A DNA stretch of 64,000 nucleotides from Hydrangea macrophylla. Lineage: Eukaryota; Streptophyta; Magnoliopsida; Cornales; Hydrangeaceae. Shown piece after piece: positions 35,555 to 46,916 of this stretch (position 1 is the first letter of the stretch; each line of letters begins with the position of its first letter). Under the pieces are notes generated by a model. That model had not been told where the DNA came from. It ran no database searches and saw nothing but the letters and a program-made list of their open reading frames with translations. The stretch is from NCBI GenBank assembly GCA_033977485.1, contig CM066994.1:11286001-11350000 (forward strand). The letters are read 5' to 3'. A program made the position numbers and the translations under genes.

Positions 35555-35653
35555 TAAAGGCTTTACAGAAAAGGTTAGTGCAATATTACTAAATCTCATT
35601 AATATATATATATACATACAAATATTCAATGAAAATGTAGGTATTACATAATG

Positions 35654-36464
35654 AACGTCAAAAAGAGTCTTACATTTAAGTATAGGCGATAATTCTCTCT
35701 TGTAAGAGTCCTTGGGTTAAAGTCCAAGAGGACAAAATTGTTCAAGCAGACTAGAAACTTAGGTCCCATTTGATAAAATAACGAAGTATCAAAATTTAAG
35801 CTACTTCTAACTAAATATAGAAACATAATTGTATTTGGTGAATGCAGCAAATCTTCGATTTGTCGCTCCTTTTGAAGCTCTATTTGCTTTGCTAGTGTAG
35901 CAGTTTTGCTACTACTGTTGAAAATGGTAGTTTTATACACATAAACACACACATAAACACACACATACATATATATATATATAAATAGATATATACAGGG
36001 CTAGACCAAAGGCAATTGTGTGTGGTACCATGGCATCCCTCATAGATTGTTAGAAAAATTATACACTAATGATCATATACATGTATATGTCTGACTCATT
36101 TGTGTTTATTCTCTTCTAGCACCCCCTAAATCATTTTTATTGCTTTCTTTCGACCCAAATGCCACCCATATGTGTTTTGGAATCATTTGGGATACATAGG
36201 AAGCATAGCCTATCTATTATAACTCATTGTGATAAGCTATAACTATAAGCCAAATCCTCGTCAACTATAGTGCAAAACATATCACATAGTAAATTTTATC
36301 TTTCTGATACAAAAAATAATCCAAAAAAATGTACAAATAGATGCAAAAAAAATGCCTCAGGACGTGATTCCTGTTCAATGTTGTATTCTTAACTTCATGA
36401 TTTTATTCGTATTGAGCACGAATTAGTACCTAATCCGGGAGATTTAATGGATAAATTGTACCTT
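35654..36464. other. Intergenic DNA, nothing recognised
   Basis: Contains CA/TA microsatellite-like sequence at about 35935-35995. A 108-codon minus-strand frame (35644-35970) has low-complexity ends and no domain. Confidence 0.4.
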
Positions 36465-37806
36465 TGATAACCCTCGTTGTTACTCTCTTTTTGCTAATAA
36501 TGGTCTCTTTCTTGTAGGTTTTGCAAACTTAGGTGAAGTGGAACCCAACCTTTGTGATATTCATGTTATTAAAAAGGTCAAGAAATGAACTTCAGAAGAA
36601 GCGGATCAATCCGCGTGTTTAATAGAAGCTTTTCACCAGGACCAGAAGACTCGGATCGATCCGACCTTTTGAGCGGATCAATCCGCAAAGTTGAGGAAAC
36701 GTTCTGCGATAAAGATCCTGAAATGGATCAATCCGGCATTTCTAAGTGGATCGATCCGTGGCTTCTCGAGGAAACATCAATAGCTTAGATGAAATGCAGA
36801 TCGATCCGGCCTTTAGAAGGGATCGATCCGCAGCTGCTGATGAGGGTTACCCTTTCTTATTTACAAGTTTTCCATTTTGTATTGATAGTATAAATAGTTA
36901 GAGATTAGTTTTTGTTAGGATTACCTTTTATTTTTGTGTTGTTTTTAGGTTGTAAACATCTCCTTCTCTCTAGTCCTCTCATCTTCACCCTCAATTACTC
37001 CTCCATCTACCCATATTGACTACCACTATAGTGTTAGAAAGAGAAGAGTGTTATTATTTTGAATACATTGAAGCATTTATTGAAGAGATTTCTTGGAACT
37101 TCTTGCATTTATGATGAGTTCATCTAGTTGGTATTGTTTCTTTCTCACCTTCTTTAATGTGTATACTTTTACTTCCATGAGTAGCTAGATAATGTAGGTT
37201 GGGGATCATAAACCCACCATTGGACCCACTTGAGCTCTAATGTAAGGATTTTATGCTTTGTTGTATTTCTAGGGTTCATGTGTGTAAGATTTGAACCTCT
37301 AAGACTTCACTTATGATGTCTAGCATCTTAAGTTGTTAAATCTTTGATTTCAAATCACTCCTCATGTATTTCATTTGAACTCCTATCAAATATAGTAGGT
37401 TGACAACCACATGTTTGATAGATTGCCTAAATGAAATCTTCTACCCTAGAAGTTATCACAAACATTGAATCCATTTATCGTTTGGTCCAAGGTGGGGGAA
37501 TGCTCCCCAACCTCGATTCCTCCATTTGTAAAACTCCCAATTTTTAATTAAATTTAGCTTTGTTCAAAGTTTACTTCCCATTTTCTAAATAGTCATTGTA
37601 GTATAATCTAGTACAAATTAAATCAAAGCCAAAGTCGAAAGGACTAAATTTTATTTCTTAGTTTGTTAATTACTCCTTGCATTGTAATTGGTTATTAAGC
37701 ACCCACCAAGCATTGTTGCATTCCGATCCCTGTGGACTCGACACCCTATTTCCAGTGCACTACGTTTTAATAGGGTTAACAAAAGAACTTGATTTTGACA
37801 ACATCA
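36465..37806 (+). mobile_element. 5' LTR of Athila-like element A
   Basis: The right boundary is set by the primer-binding site three bases downstream, and the LTR ends ...TTTTGACAACATCA. The left boundary TGATAACC is chosen because TGAT...ATCA forms the terminal inverted repeat; it is less certain. A TATA-like TATAAATAG lies at 36889-36897. No matching 3' LTR is in the window. Confidence 0.7.
36601..36834. repeat. Palindromic word cluster CGGATCGATCCG in LTR A
   Basis: Seven copies: GCGGATCAATCCGC, CGGATCGATCCG, GCGGATCAATCCGC, GGATCAATCC, GGATCGATCC, GATCGATCCGG and GGATCGATCCGC. The centre alternates between GATCGATC and GATCAATC. The last copy is about 55 bp upstream of the TATA-like box. 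Confidence 0.9.
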
Positions 37807-37809
37807 AAA

Positions 37810-37828
37810 TGGCGCCGTTGCCGGGGAT
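37810..37828 (+). promoter_or_regulatory. Primer-binding site of element A (tRNA-Asp)
   Basis: TGGCGCCGTTGCCGGGGAT is complementary to the 3' end of plant tRNA-Asp including CCA. This primer choice is typical of Athila-lineage elements. Confidence 0.9.
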
Positions 37829-37955
37829 TGGCATTGGCAACAACCTTCGGTCGCTTAGTTTCTAATTATCGTGCTTTTTCTTTTAATCTTGTTTTCTTTA
37901 TTGTTTATTGCCTTTGAAGGAGTAGCATTCAATTCAGAATCGATAAGCCTCTATA

Positions 37956-39191
37956 ATGTCAAATCCAAGCAATGCAGGTATGAATAACCCCTTTGCACCT
38001 AACACTAGTGCTGGTTTTAGTAGTAGTAGTAGTAGTGGATCGTTTTGGCGGCCTCCGACCACCCCATCACTATCATTCACCCAAAACTCTCACACCTTCG
38101 GCTACCGAGAGCTGGGAGTTGACGCATTCTCAGACCTACTACTTATGCCACGGAGGGCAAAACTCCCATGGATCGATTCCGTCGGGAGTAATGGGGCCAA
38201 CATAACCCCGCACCTCCTACAGTCAATGCGGCTTACCCGCTGCATCTGCTACCACCTTTCCAGCATCATTATCCTCCTCCACCTCCCCCCATGGATCAAA
38301 ATGTTGGGAGATCGATCAGGGAATACCTTCAACTCGAGGCCGTGTCTTTCCCATCTTGCATAACATTCCCGTACAATGTGGGAATGTTCCGTTTCAAGCC
38401 CGAAATGATCAATCTCTTGTCTAACTTCCATGGACGAGAGAATGAGGATCCCTACAAGCATATTAGGGAGTACGAGAATAATTGTGGGACGTTTGAACAA
38501 CAAAGATGGACACCCGAGCTCATAAGGCTCAAATTGTTCACTTTCTCACTCAAAGATAGGGCTAAAGATTGCTTTGTGACTCTTCCTCTAAATTCCATAG
38601 GCTCATGGCCGGAACTCCAAAAGCAATTCTATAAGGAGTTTTTCCCCATACACAAAACACAAGCATTGGTCAAACAAATTCAAAATTTCTCCCAAGGAGA
38701 ACACGAAACCTTTGCTGAGTGTTGGTTGAGATTCAAGGATCTCCTTAGGAAATGCCCGCACCATGGTTTTGACAAATTTCGTTACATTTCCATTTGTTAT
38801 GTGGTTACAACCCAACACCAAACAATTAATCGAAACCATGTGTGCCGGGAGTTTCTTGACTCTTGAGTCCGAGCAAACCAAAGCTCATCTTGAATATGTT
38901 TATGAGACTTCTCGCGGTTGGGGTACATCTAACCCTCATAACCAAACTTCACCGGCTACCGTAGCCCCATTGAATCATAATCTCTATCAAGTGTCAAGTG
39001 AGGCTGTTCCCATTTCTAAACTCACTAGAAAAGTAGAGGCCTTGGAATCACAAAAGGTCACCATGCCCACCACTCCTACCTCGATCATTGTTCCGATCAA
39101 TCCGTCGCATTGCTACCTTTGTTATGATCCGGAGCACTCAACCAATGAGTGCCCCGTTCTTCCTATCCTTCAAAACCAAGCTTTGGAGTAA
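37956..39191 (+). pseudogene. gag of Athila-like element A, frameshifted and truncated
   Basis: Three blocks read as one Gag in changing frames. An N-terminal Ser-rich part starts at 37956 (MSNPSNAG). The capsid-like core from about 38291 has FHGRENEDPYKHIREYE, FTFSLKDRAKD and FFPIHKTQALVKQIQ. From about 38763 it continues through a CCHC zinc knuckle CYLCYDPEHSTNEC near 39110-39150. At least two frameshifts (near 38290 and 38765) break it. It stops at 39191, seven bases before the LTR-like insertion C. Protease and polymerase domains of A are absent from the window. Confidence 0.85.
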
Positions 39192-39894
39192 GCATGTTAT
39201 CACGCCCCAAAGCAGCAAAAATAGAGAAAAAATTAGTTTCCTTTATGGGTCCATAGGGAATAATAAGTGAAAGTCACTAAATATCCACACCACACGGTAC
39301 TAGTCCACAAGATAAACAGGAACAGGAAACAACTGAATTATAATAATAATAGTATAGCGATTACAAACATCATAGTGTGGTCCACAGGATCACCACAGGT
39401 CTGGAGACAACATATGCCCAAGTACCCGTTAAACTAAAGTTCAACAAAAAAAAAAACAAAAATATAAACTAGATATAACTGTCTTCAATTCTTCAACTTG
39501 TGTAGGGATAATCCTCAGTGTAATATCATTTTCCAGGGTAACCGATATCAGTGGGGTCACCTTCTGCAAAATCCCCTTAAGGGTAGTAGCTATCGTCATA
39601 AGTTCCATTATCCGCAGAATAAGGGACAGGGTAATCTGGACGGGGAATGTCCAGGCAATAACGACCGTCAGCTTACTGAGAGATGAATGAATAGAAACTC
39701 ACAGGGTATCAATGATATAACATATAGCAAGTTATTGAAGTCATATGATATAGTTCTACTAAATAATATATTCTCTGTATTAAAAATGTCGTTACTCAAC
39801 CCTTATTGTCTGCTTATTCCAAGACCGATAACCAATATACACTGACTAGAAATAACAGACTCGATCGTTTCACATATATAAATATACCATCATT

Positions 39895-40205
39895 CTGCCC
39901 ATTGCTCGTTAAGGATAGAAACCATCCACCACATTCGTGGACACCACGTCAGTCCATCCCCCGCTTGTTAAGGATATAAACCATCCACCGCATGTCAGGG
40001 ATACAACGCTTTGAACAACAGCACATCAAATCTATTGCCACGACTCCTCGTATTATACCAGTGATCTCCATCCACTGCTCGTTAAGGATATAAACCATCC
40101 ACTGCTCGTTAAGGATATAACATGGATCATCTGGCTACCTTAGGACTATATGGTCCTGCCTACTGCTCGTTAAGTATAGAAACCATCCACCGTATGTGAA
40201 AGCAT
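39895..40205. repeat. Imperfect ~40-bp tandem units in LTR-like block C
   Basis: Units contain CTCGTTAAGGATA and AAACCATCCACCG. Similar repetitive modules sit at the same relative place in the solo LTR (about 34280-34500) and in unit E (63547-63900), but with different unit sequences. Confidence 0.8.
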
Positions 40206-40520
40206 ATCATGGTCAGGCGTCCGCCCACGTACCATTTCCAGAACTTATCAAACCAACTTAAAGTCAGTACTACTATCGATACATGATAATTCTCATGTGG
40301 CTTGACTGCTCTAATTGAAATAAACGGATATTGAACTTATATATGAACCGCATAGTATCTAACGTCATTACATTAATCCATTATTCTTAAGCATTTTTAT
40401 CTGTGTTGTCACATTATCCCTGATTAACCCAAAAATTGCATAATAGAAGTCCAAATCAAGAATCGAACATTCGAACCTCATATATAATAACCAAAAGAAC
40501 TAAACCATGTTCTGTATGTC

Positions 40521-40630
40521 TTTGATCGATTGAAACCATTTCGATCGATTAAGGGAAAATAATGTTCGAGCGATCGAAGTCTCTTCGATCGATTGAACCT
40601 TCGATCGATTGAACTCAGTTCAATCGCTCA
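40521..40630. repeat. Palindromic word cluster of ATCGATCGAT type in block C
   Basis: Six copies: TTGATCGATTGAA, TTCGATCGATTAA, GAGCGATCGAAG, TTCGATCGATTGAA, TTCGATCGATTGAA and TTCAATCGCTC. On the minus strand a TATA-like TTATTATATATGAGG follows within about 40 bp, near 40480-40492. Confidence 0.85.
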
Positions 40631-40717
40631 AGAGTCATTTTTTCCAGCAGATTATAAAAACAACATATATAAACGTCGTAAGGACGTGTTTAATATGTCT
40701 AATCATACCAAGAACCT

Positions 40718-40918
40718 TGATCAGGAGAGAACAAATCCTGATTATACGCCTTAATTTACATTTGTTAGCCGTTTTTATCCTGTTTTTGTGTAGTTTTACT
40801 TTATTTCCTATTTTCTGTCAGGTTTTAGAAGAAAACAAGGATTCCAGGTTAAATAAGGAGAAAAAGCAAGAAGAAAAAAGCTAAAAAAGGCACATCGTGC
40901 GAGCGGCCCGCTCGCTCG
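40718..40918 (+). mobile_element. 5' LTR of element B, left part
   Basis: Begins TGATCAGGAGAG. The first 115 bp align with 62766-62880 (3' LTR) with five differences, all transitions. Interrupted at 40918 by element D and resumes at 48765. The perfect dyad GCGAGCGG-C-CCGCTCGC occupies 40899-40915. Confidence 0.85.
40899..40915. repeat. Palindromic word GCGAGCGG-C-CCGCTCGC in LTR B
   Basis: Eight-base arms around a single C. The same word recurs inside element B at 55571-55814. Element D inserted into its right arm. Confidence 0.85.
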
Positions 40919-43043
40919 TGTCACAGCCCGGTCCCACAATAGCGGAACCGGAGCCCGTGGCACGCCACCGAGGCTAAACCAATTCATTAACGTTCCCAAA
41001 ATTAGGTTTGAAGAACACACGCAGCGGAATAAACAAGTCATTTTGAAAACTATTCGTCCAGTCGACTGATCCTCAGACCCAGTCGACTGATCCTGGTCCA
41101 GCAGAAAGTTGGGTTTTAAAACACCATCCAGTCGACTGCTTTCTATACCCAGTCGACTGGGGCTTCAAATTTTCAGTCGACTGATAAAGTCCGGTCGACT
41201 GAAGTTTGACCTAGCCAAAATATCACTTTTGAAAACTATGATCCAGTCGACTGATCTCCTATGAAACAATGCAGAGAGTTGCTGAAAAGGAGGCTCCAGT
41301 CGACTGTTCAACAAACCAGTCGACTGATCCCCTGGCAGCAGCACATTCTGCAGCATTTTCAAGTTTTAAAAGCTTTTGAATTCAAACGGGGATCAAACAC
41401 ACTTTTAAAAGTACTCCAAAGCAATTCTAACTGTATTAACATATTACCGAAGCACAATTACAACATGTTACTAACTATTACAACGTTTTAGATTCATTCT
41501 AACATACCAAGTTAAACATAACTAAAAACCATAAAAATTCTTATTACAACATTCCTATTGTCTCAAAACTACAAGATTAACGTTCAAGTTGCCTTCAAAG
41601 CGAACTCTAAACCCACGTGCTCACTTCTGTGATTCCTCGCCAGCATTTACACCTGAAATGGTTATTTGAATAACCGCACATATTTCGATTTGTTTAAGCT
41701 AAAGCTTAGTGAATAAATTAACATATGTACATGAATGATAAACATGTCCGCATTCACATCTCTACATTTCATACTAGTCGCCGGAGACTCACGTGCCCGT
41801 CCATACTCCCAATCCGCGACTCCTCGCCAATAAGTCCACGCGAAAGGGTAAGACCCACGATTCTTCTCTTCAATCGTGCGACCTTAATGCCTATATCGGC
41901 TCCACAAAATGGCACGGTGACCACGTGCTCCTTCTGACCCAAATAAGCAACTTAACATGCTCAATTACATATCACCATGCTCGCGGAAATCAAAACATTT
42001 CATCGTGCTATTGGGCCTACTTATCAATATAAATGCCCAACATGAACTACACAAGATATCTCTAAGTATTAATACATGCTATTCAAACATAATATGAATA
42101 CATGTCAAGAAACCATTCCAAAAACATAGTTGAATCACTCACCTCCGAATAACGCTCCTATAATTCAATCTGAAGAAAACCCGTGCACAAAGAACGTGCA
42201 GAAGTCCGTCTAGTACAATTCCTATGGATCAGAATTCCATTTATCAACTTTTATATATGAAAAATTCTAGAAAATAACTTTTCGGAAAACTTAGCCAAAC
42301 AGGCCCTAATAGGTATCAAAACGAAGCTCTTACCTTGAGGAGCTCGAATATGAAATCTGGGAGAAACCAGACTGACGGAAGGTCGTCGTTTGGCGTCGCA
42401 AAGCTCTAAGCTCCTAAATCTCCCTCTAGCCCCCTTTTGGCCTCCTTTTGGAATTTAGGTTAGAAGTTATGAAAAATATCTCATCCATCTCTATCTATAT
42501 ATAGGCAAGACTATTGGGAATTACGTTTACCTCCCCACGAGTTTTCCAAACTCCTAATCAGCCTCTGAAACTTTCTACACAGCTTATTCATAGCTTTATA
42601 AGTGAAACTTCAAAATTATAAAAGTTTTCGACTAAGTTTCGTTTGGTCGCTAAAACGCGAATTTCTACATGACATTTCCGAAGTTTGCTAATTAGCCTAT
42701 CAAATTAATAGCGTGTTCATTCGTTCTCACCAGGATACTAAATCTAACAACAGAAATATATTCTAAGCCAGAAAATAATACAGATATTGAAATACACAGG
42801 TAAACATTTATTTTCAGATAAGCATTTAAAGTGTTCCACAGTGACCGTCTCACACTCGGAGAGACTTCACAAACAATAAATCCTCAATCACAACAGTTTC
42901 AAAAGGGTTCTCTAATACAGACACCCAAATCAACTCGTGAGTCAACACTCACTCACACATGTGCCAAAATGCACAACACAACACAACACATTATCATGCA
43001 AGACAATGCAATGAAATGCAATAACACGATTACGGGTGTTATA
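40919..43043 (-). mobile_element. 3' LTR of element D (2125 bp)
   Basis: On the minus strand it reads TATAACACCCGTAATCG to GGGCTGTGACA; the first dinucleotide has changed from the expected TG to TA. A TATA-like CTATATATAGATAG lies near 42490-42505 on the minus strand. This copy retains the 282 bp missing from the other LTR. Confidence 0.9.
41058..41329. repeat. Palindromic word cluster CAGTCGACTG, D 3' LTR
   Basis: Nine copies, eight perfect and one CGGTCGACTG, usually in the context CCAGTCGACTGATCC. Spacing varies from 14 to about 75 bp. The cluster lies in the downstream part of the LTR on its sense strand. Confidence 0.95.
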
Positions 43044-43062
43044 ATTCTCTCCCCCTTAAAAG
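43044..43062 (-). promoter_or_regulatory. Polypurine tract of element D
   Basis: On the minus strand CTTTTAAGGGGGAGAGAAT abuts the LTR start. This primes plus-strand DNA synthesis in LTR retrotransposons. Confidence 0.85.
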
Positions 43063-46000
43063 AAGTTTGTCCCCAAACTTTCAGTACCATCTCATCATTT
43101 CACAAAGACTTTCTCACAAGTACTGCCAACGTTCATTCATCACAACCCACACATCTCTACTGAGATATTATAATCTCATGAGGAGAAATAAATCCTCAAG
43201 CTCTGAAGTAAAATAAATCCCCAGAGTTCCTGTCTCAATCCGATTAAAGCTTCAAACCTCATTCTAGTAATTATCGAACTACTTTGGTAAGTAAGGACAT
43301 CAATGCCTGAGTAGACATACTCAAAAGTCAAATCTGACATTTCCCATCGCATCACCAACCCGTACATGCTTTCATTGTACTTGTCACATATCTTTTCTGA
43401 ACTCAAAGGCTCATCACAATACCCAAGTCAAAGGAAATAACTCCTCTCACTTCTACCCATCTTCCCTTTAGACTAAAAGTCGTTTCCAACACGTCTCAAC
43501 TGGGTAGCAACCATACCTGATTCTTCATCTTGAAGTGAACCAAACTGAGTACTTTCATGCATATATACTATGTTGATAAGTCAATGCCTCAACCAACTAT
43601 TTCATATACCATAGATTCAATCCCTTATCCTGCTAATCGCGGAATACTTGTAGAACGATAACACGTTTTCAAACGACTTTCATTCCTTTTCAAATTCCAT
43701 TCGGTTTAATCCAACCTCGTATTATACTTCCAATCATACATGCCTCGTAAGATACTATCCAGATTCCTAACTGAAAATTTCATATCACTCTACTTCTTCG
43801 AGCCCACCTGATGTCTCGAATAGTTAAACACACTTGCCCCTTTATCTCTCGCATTCTGTACTCAAACTATCGTCGACTAACGTAAAAGATTAAATGTTAC
43901 ACCTTCAATTTAAAACTTGTAACAAAGTAAATTTCATATTCTCCCTTTTGTTTTTAAATTAAATCTTTTTAAAATTTTGCATAATATTTCCACATATAGT
44001 TACCCCAATATCTGTCGCAACAATTAACGATGTGAACCCAAACTTGACTTAGTCAATCATACACATACCATAGAGTTTATAAAATGTACTCCCATGTTCA
44101 TAACATACCTCGTTCATGTCTTAAACCCTTGGTCATTCACAATCCATTCTTGTTTACGTAGTGTACACACATCCAGAGCCAATTATTTTCCTATCGAAAA
44201 TCTCAACAACAATGTACTCCATTCCCATCTCATACCTCACTCGTATACTATCCTTTGGTTTATTAGTCCATGTAAATCCACCACCATTTACGTAGTTATA
44301 CGACTCCATGAGTCTCTAGTGTTTCACTTCCACCCTCACACAAGCTCATACCAAGCGTACTCATGTATCTCAACTCTTACTGAATTTCTGACTGCCTTTT
44401 ACACTGAACATTATTCCTTGTATAACATCTCAAGGTTTCATACATTATTTAATGATTTAGTATTTCACAACTCTAGTCAACCTGACTTAACTCCAATTCA
44501 GATTCTCTAATCCTTTACATTCGCCATTCTGATCTCAATTTCATTGTTCACGAAGAACTTGCCGTCCTAAGTATTTCATACTATTCCCGTAACCGTCTGA
44601 AGACAATTCAATAATTTGGTCTTCCCAATCAAGTACCATAGACTCACTGTGTTTGATAAATTTCTTATCGACTTTCAATTCACATACCTTTCGTGACAAT
44701 ACTCAAGTCAACTCATTTAACAACACTACTTCTAACTTACTAATTCCAAGTGTACACCATTTCACTAACCCTTTTTACTTTAGAATTTCCAAGTTGATAA
44801 TTTACTCACATAGAACTCATTCGTTTGACGACCACCATTTGGTCTCAAGCACTAAGCAAATCATATCCCTCCACGATACTTGTCTTCCAAAGTCCACTTG
44901 ATACCTTGTTACAAACATTTAACAAATTTTTTTTTTCTTACTCAAACAAAAGTTTGATTTTTTCTTTTTTTTTTTTATATTTTTTTTTATAATAAAAAAA
45001 AACATTTCAAACACTTAAAATTTTCTTGGGATGAAATCTAACATTCTCAAAATTCTCCAACCTTGTTGGAATTCAGGACGACTGAGATAACATTCTGCTA
45101 CACTTTCTATTTTGGTCTGACCATTTCACATTCCTTCTATCATATCCGATAATGTACGCACATACTACTACGTCTTTATCTCACTCTTACCGTTCATGTT
45201 CACTTATTCATCGAAGCCTCATCTTCCCAATTTATATTTTCACCTTTCTAACTTGACTTACCCAAAGTCACTTTACTCTATCCACTTTCACAATTGCTCT
45301 TGCTCAGTATCGTAATAATTATCGTACTCCAACTTCCAGTTGGCAACCACTTGCTTCAGAAACCCAAAGATGTTTTAAAAGCATTAGAAGAAAAGGTTTT
45401 TGTTTTATTTTGAAAATACATTCAAAATCCAGGTTCGAGGTCGCCCGTACTACAACTCTCTGTGATAACAATCTTTGCTACAATCTCCCTATCAAGGTCC
45501 TCCCATCTCCATGTTATCCAAATTTTCACTCGATTCCTCTGAATCTCTTATCACGTTCCATAATTCACACTTATCTTTTACTCCCAGTCTCCTATTCCTA
45601 CTTCCTTTATTCTATCTTTTCTGACAAACCACTGCAAAACACTAGGGAACCTTATTACTCTTCATTTCTGTCCATTTACTCTTCATCAAGAAATTCTACA
45701 GTTCCTCCTTCAACCCATATCGTCCTTATCGTTACATCTATACGCACATAATCATCAAGTCTAAGTAACCACTCCCGAAGTATGTCATCAATTAAACTTC
45801 TACCAACTGTAGTTTCAAACCGTCAAAGTATACTCTATCATTCCCGTTCTTAACCCCTCCTCTTAGGTCAGTCCTCCAATCCCAACATTTTCACACATAC
45901 GATCGATCAAGTAGCATTCATTTCTAATCCTCATACCACATCTAAATCTACCTTGGTGCCATAACCATTCGAAATCAGGTTCAGTTGAGAGATTCCTCAA

Positions 46001-46897
46001 TAACCACAATACTCATAGCTCGTTAAGATATTTCTCAATTCCCAATACATAACACAAGATAGGTTGAGAGATTCCTCAACCGTCCAATACATACCGTAAG
46101 ATAGGTTGAGAGATTCCTCAACCATCCAATCATCTCAATACCGTAAAATTAGTTGAAAGGTTCTTCAACTACCCATCATATACTTGTAAAAGATAACCAT
46201 AAGATAATCCCGTACGATCACGTCATAGATTAACATCATAGGGAAACACCGTAAGAAAAGATGAGAGATTCCTCACCTATCCCATACACGAGCAATACAC
46301 TCTGTTGGACTCTCTTTCTGTCATAAACCCCAACTGTCCATCTCTATTCTCTCACGTCATGACGTTTAGCCCATGTCTGAGATGGAACTCTTATCAATCA
46401 ATCTCAATTTCAAAACTCGACTACGGATAATCACTTTTCATTCTTTATGTGGACTTTAAGAAAATCTCTCCTGACATTCACTACTCAAACTCCGTTCTCG
46501 GTCAAAGCTCTCAAAGAGCACTTATTACTATCACTTTAATTAATTACCGATTCGATCCAAAAATCATTTGGGTTTCGTTGAAAACAAAATACTACTGCTC
46601 ATTACTACCAGGATATCATCTCCCCCTCTTGTCACAACACACGGTCTATGATAACTCATGGTAACCTTCATCTCATCATACAGCTCCACATCCGTATGAT
46701 TCAACCGATTCACAAATGCATAATTACTATGCATGTATGGCAATAACATAATCATGTATGTATAACAACATACCATATGCATCAAACATCTCTAATATGT
46801 ATGGATGCAATTTAGAACATGTGACAATTTACTCAACACTCCACTCGTCGTCACTCAGCATATATATAACGTCACTCGTTCCCAAGGCTCTAAACTT
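43063..46897 (-). other. Non-coding interior of element D
   Basis: No protease, reverse transcriptase, RNase H or integrase motif was found on either strand. T-rich runs occur near 44925-45000. The stretch 45975-46290 holds hairpin repeats. Base composition is uniform, with no sign of a secondary insertion. Confidence 0.7.
45975..46290. repeat. Hairpin repeat GGTTGAGAGATTCCTCAACC, five copies
   Basis: Units of about 44 bp read GATAGGTTGAGAGATTCCTCAACC then CCAATACATACCGTAA. Arms GGTTGAG/CTCAACC flank a 6-base loop. Copies near 46057 and 46101 are perfect; those near 45981, 46147 and 46256 have compensating or decayed arms. On element D's sense strand they lie 0.6-0.9 kb after the primer-binding site. 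Confidence 0.85.
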
Positions 46898-46899
46898 AT

Positions 46900-46911
46900 G
46901 CTTTGATACCA
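46900..46911 (-). promoter_or_regulatory. Primer-binding site of element D (initiator tRNA-Met type)
   Basis: On the minus strand TGGTATCAAAGC lies five bases after the LTR end and matches the usual tRNA-iMet site TGGTATCAGAGC at 11 of 12 bases. Confidence 0.85.
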
Positions 46912-46916
46912 CTAAA

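Larger units (their letters stand above)
33583..35648 (-). mobile_element. Solo LTR, Ty3/Gypsy type, with perfect TSD
   Basis: One LTR, TGTCACACCCC at the left and GTAGGTATTACA at the right (TGTAATACC to GGGGTGTGACA on its sense strand). It is flanked by a perfect 5-bp duplication TAATG (33578-33582 and 35649-35653). No second LTR or internal domain is present, as expected after recombination between the two LTRs. On the minus strand a TATA-like CTATATATATGGG lies at about 35400-35415. The left 150 bp resemble the starts of the units at 39198 and 62881 (CACNCCCC..., TTCCTTT.TGGGTCCATAGG, then GTGAA.GTCAC in the first two). Confidence 0.85.
39198..40697 (-). mobile_element. LTR-like block C, relative of the solo LTR
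   Basis: The left end TATCACGCCCC differs from the usual TGTCACGCCCC by one transition. The order of blocks matches the solo LTR at 33583 and unit E at 62881: TTCCTTTATGGGTCCATAGG and GTGAAAGTCAC, then imperfect 40-bp tandem units (about 39895-40200), then palindromic words (40521-40630). The right end is taken as GACGTGTTTAATA by analogy; no convincing target duplication was found. Confidence 0.6.

Noticed and set aside
35644..35970. 108-codon minus-strand frame
   Set aside because: It crosses the solo LTR boundary and its end is a (CA/TA)n microsatellite; no domain.
38249..38503. Minus-strand frames overlapping gag of element A
   Set aside because: Shadows of the sense gag reading; no independent support.
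41058..41329. Regularly spaced CAGTCGACTG resembling a CRISPR array
   Set aside because: The unit is only 10 bp, spacing is irregular, it lies in both LTRs of a plant retrotransposon and no cas gene is present.
44094..44510. 138-codon plus-strand frame in the interior of element D
   Set aside because: It runs antisense to the element, shows no domain, and has AT-driven composition.
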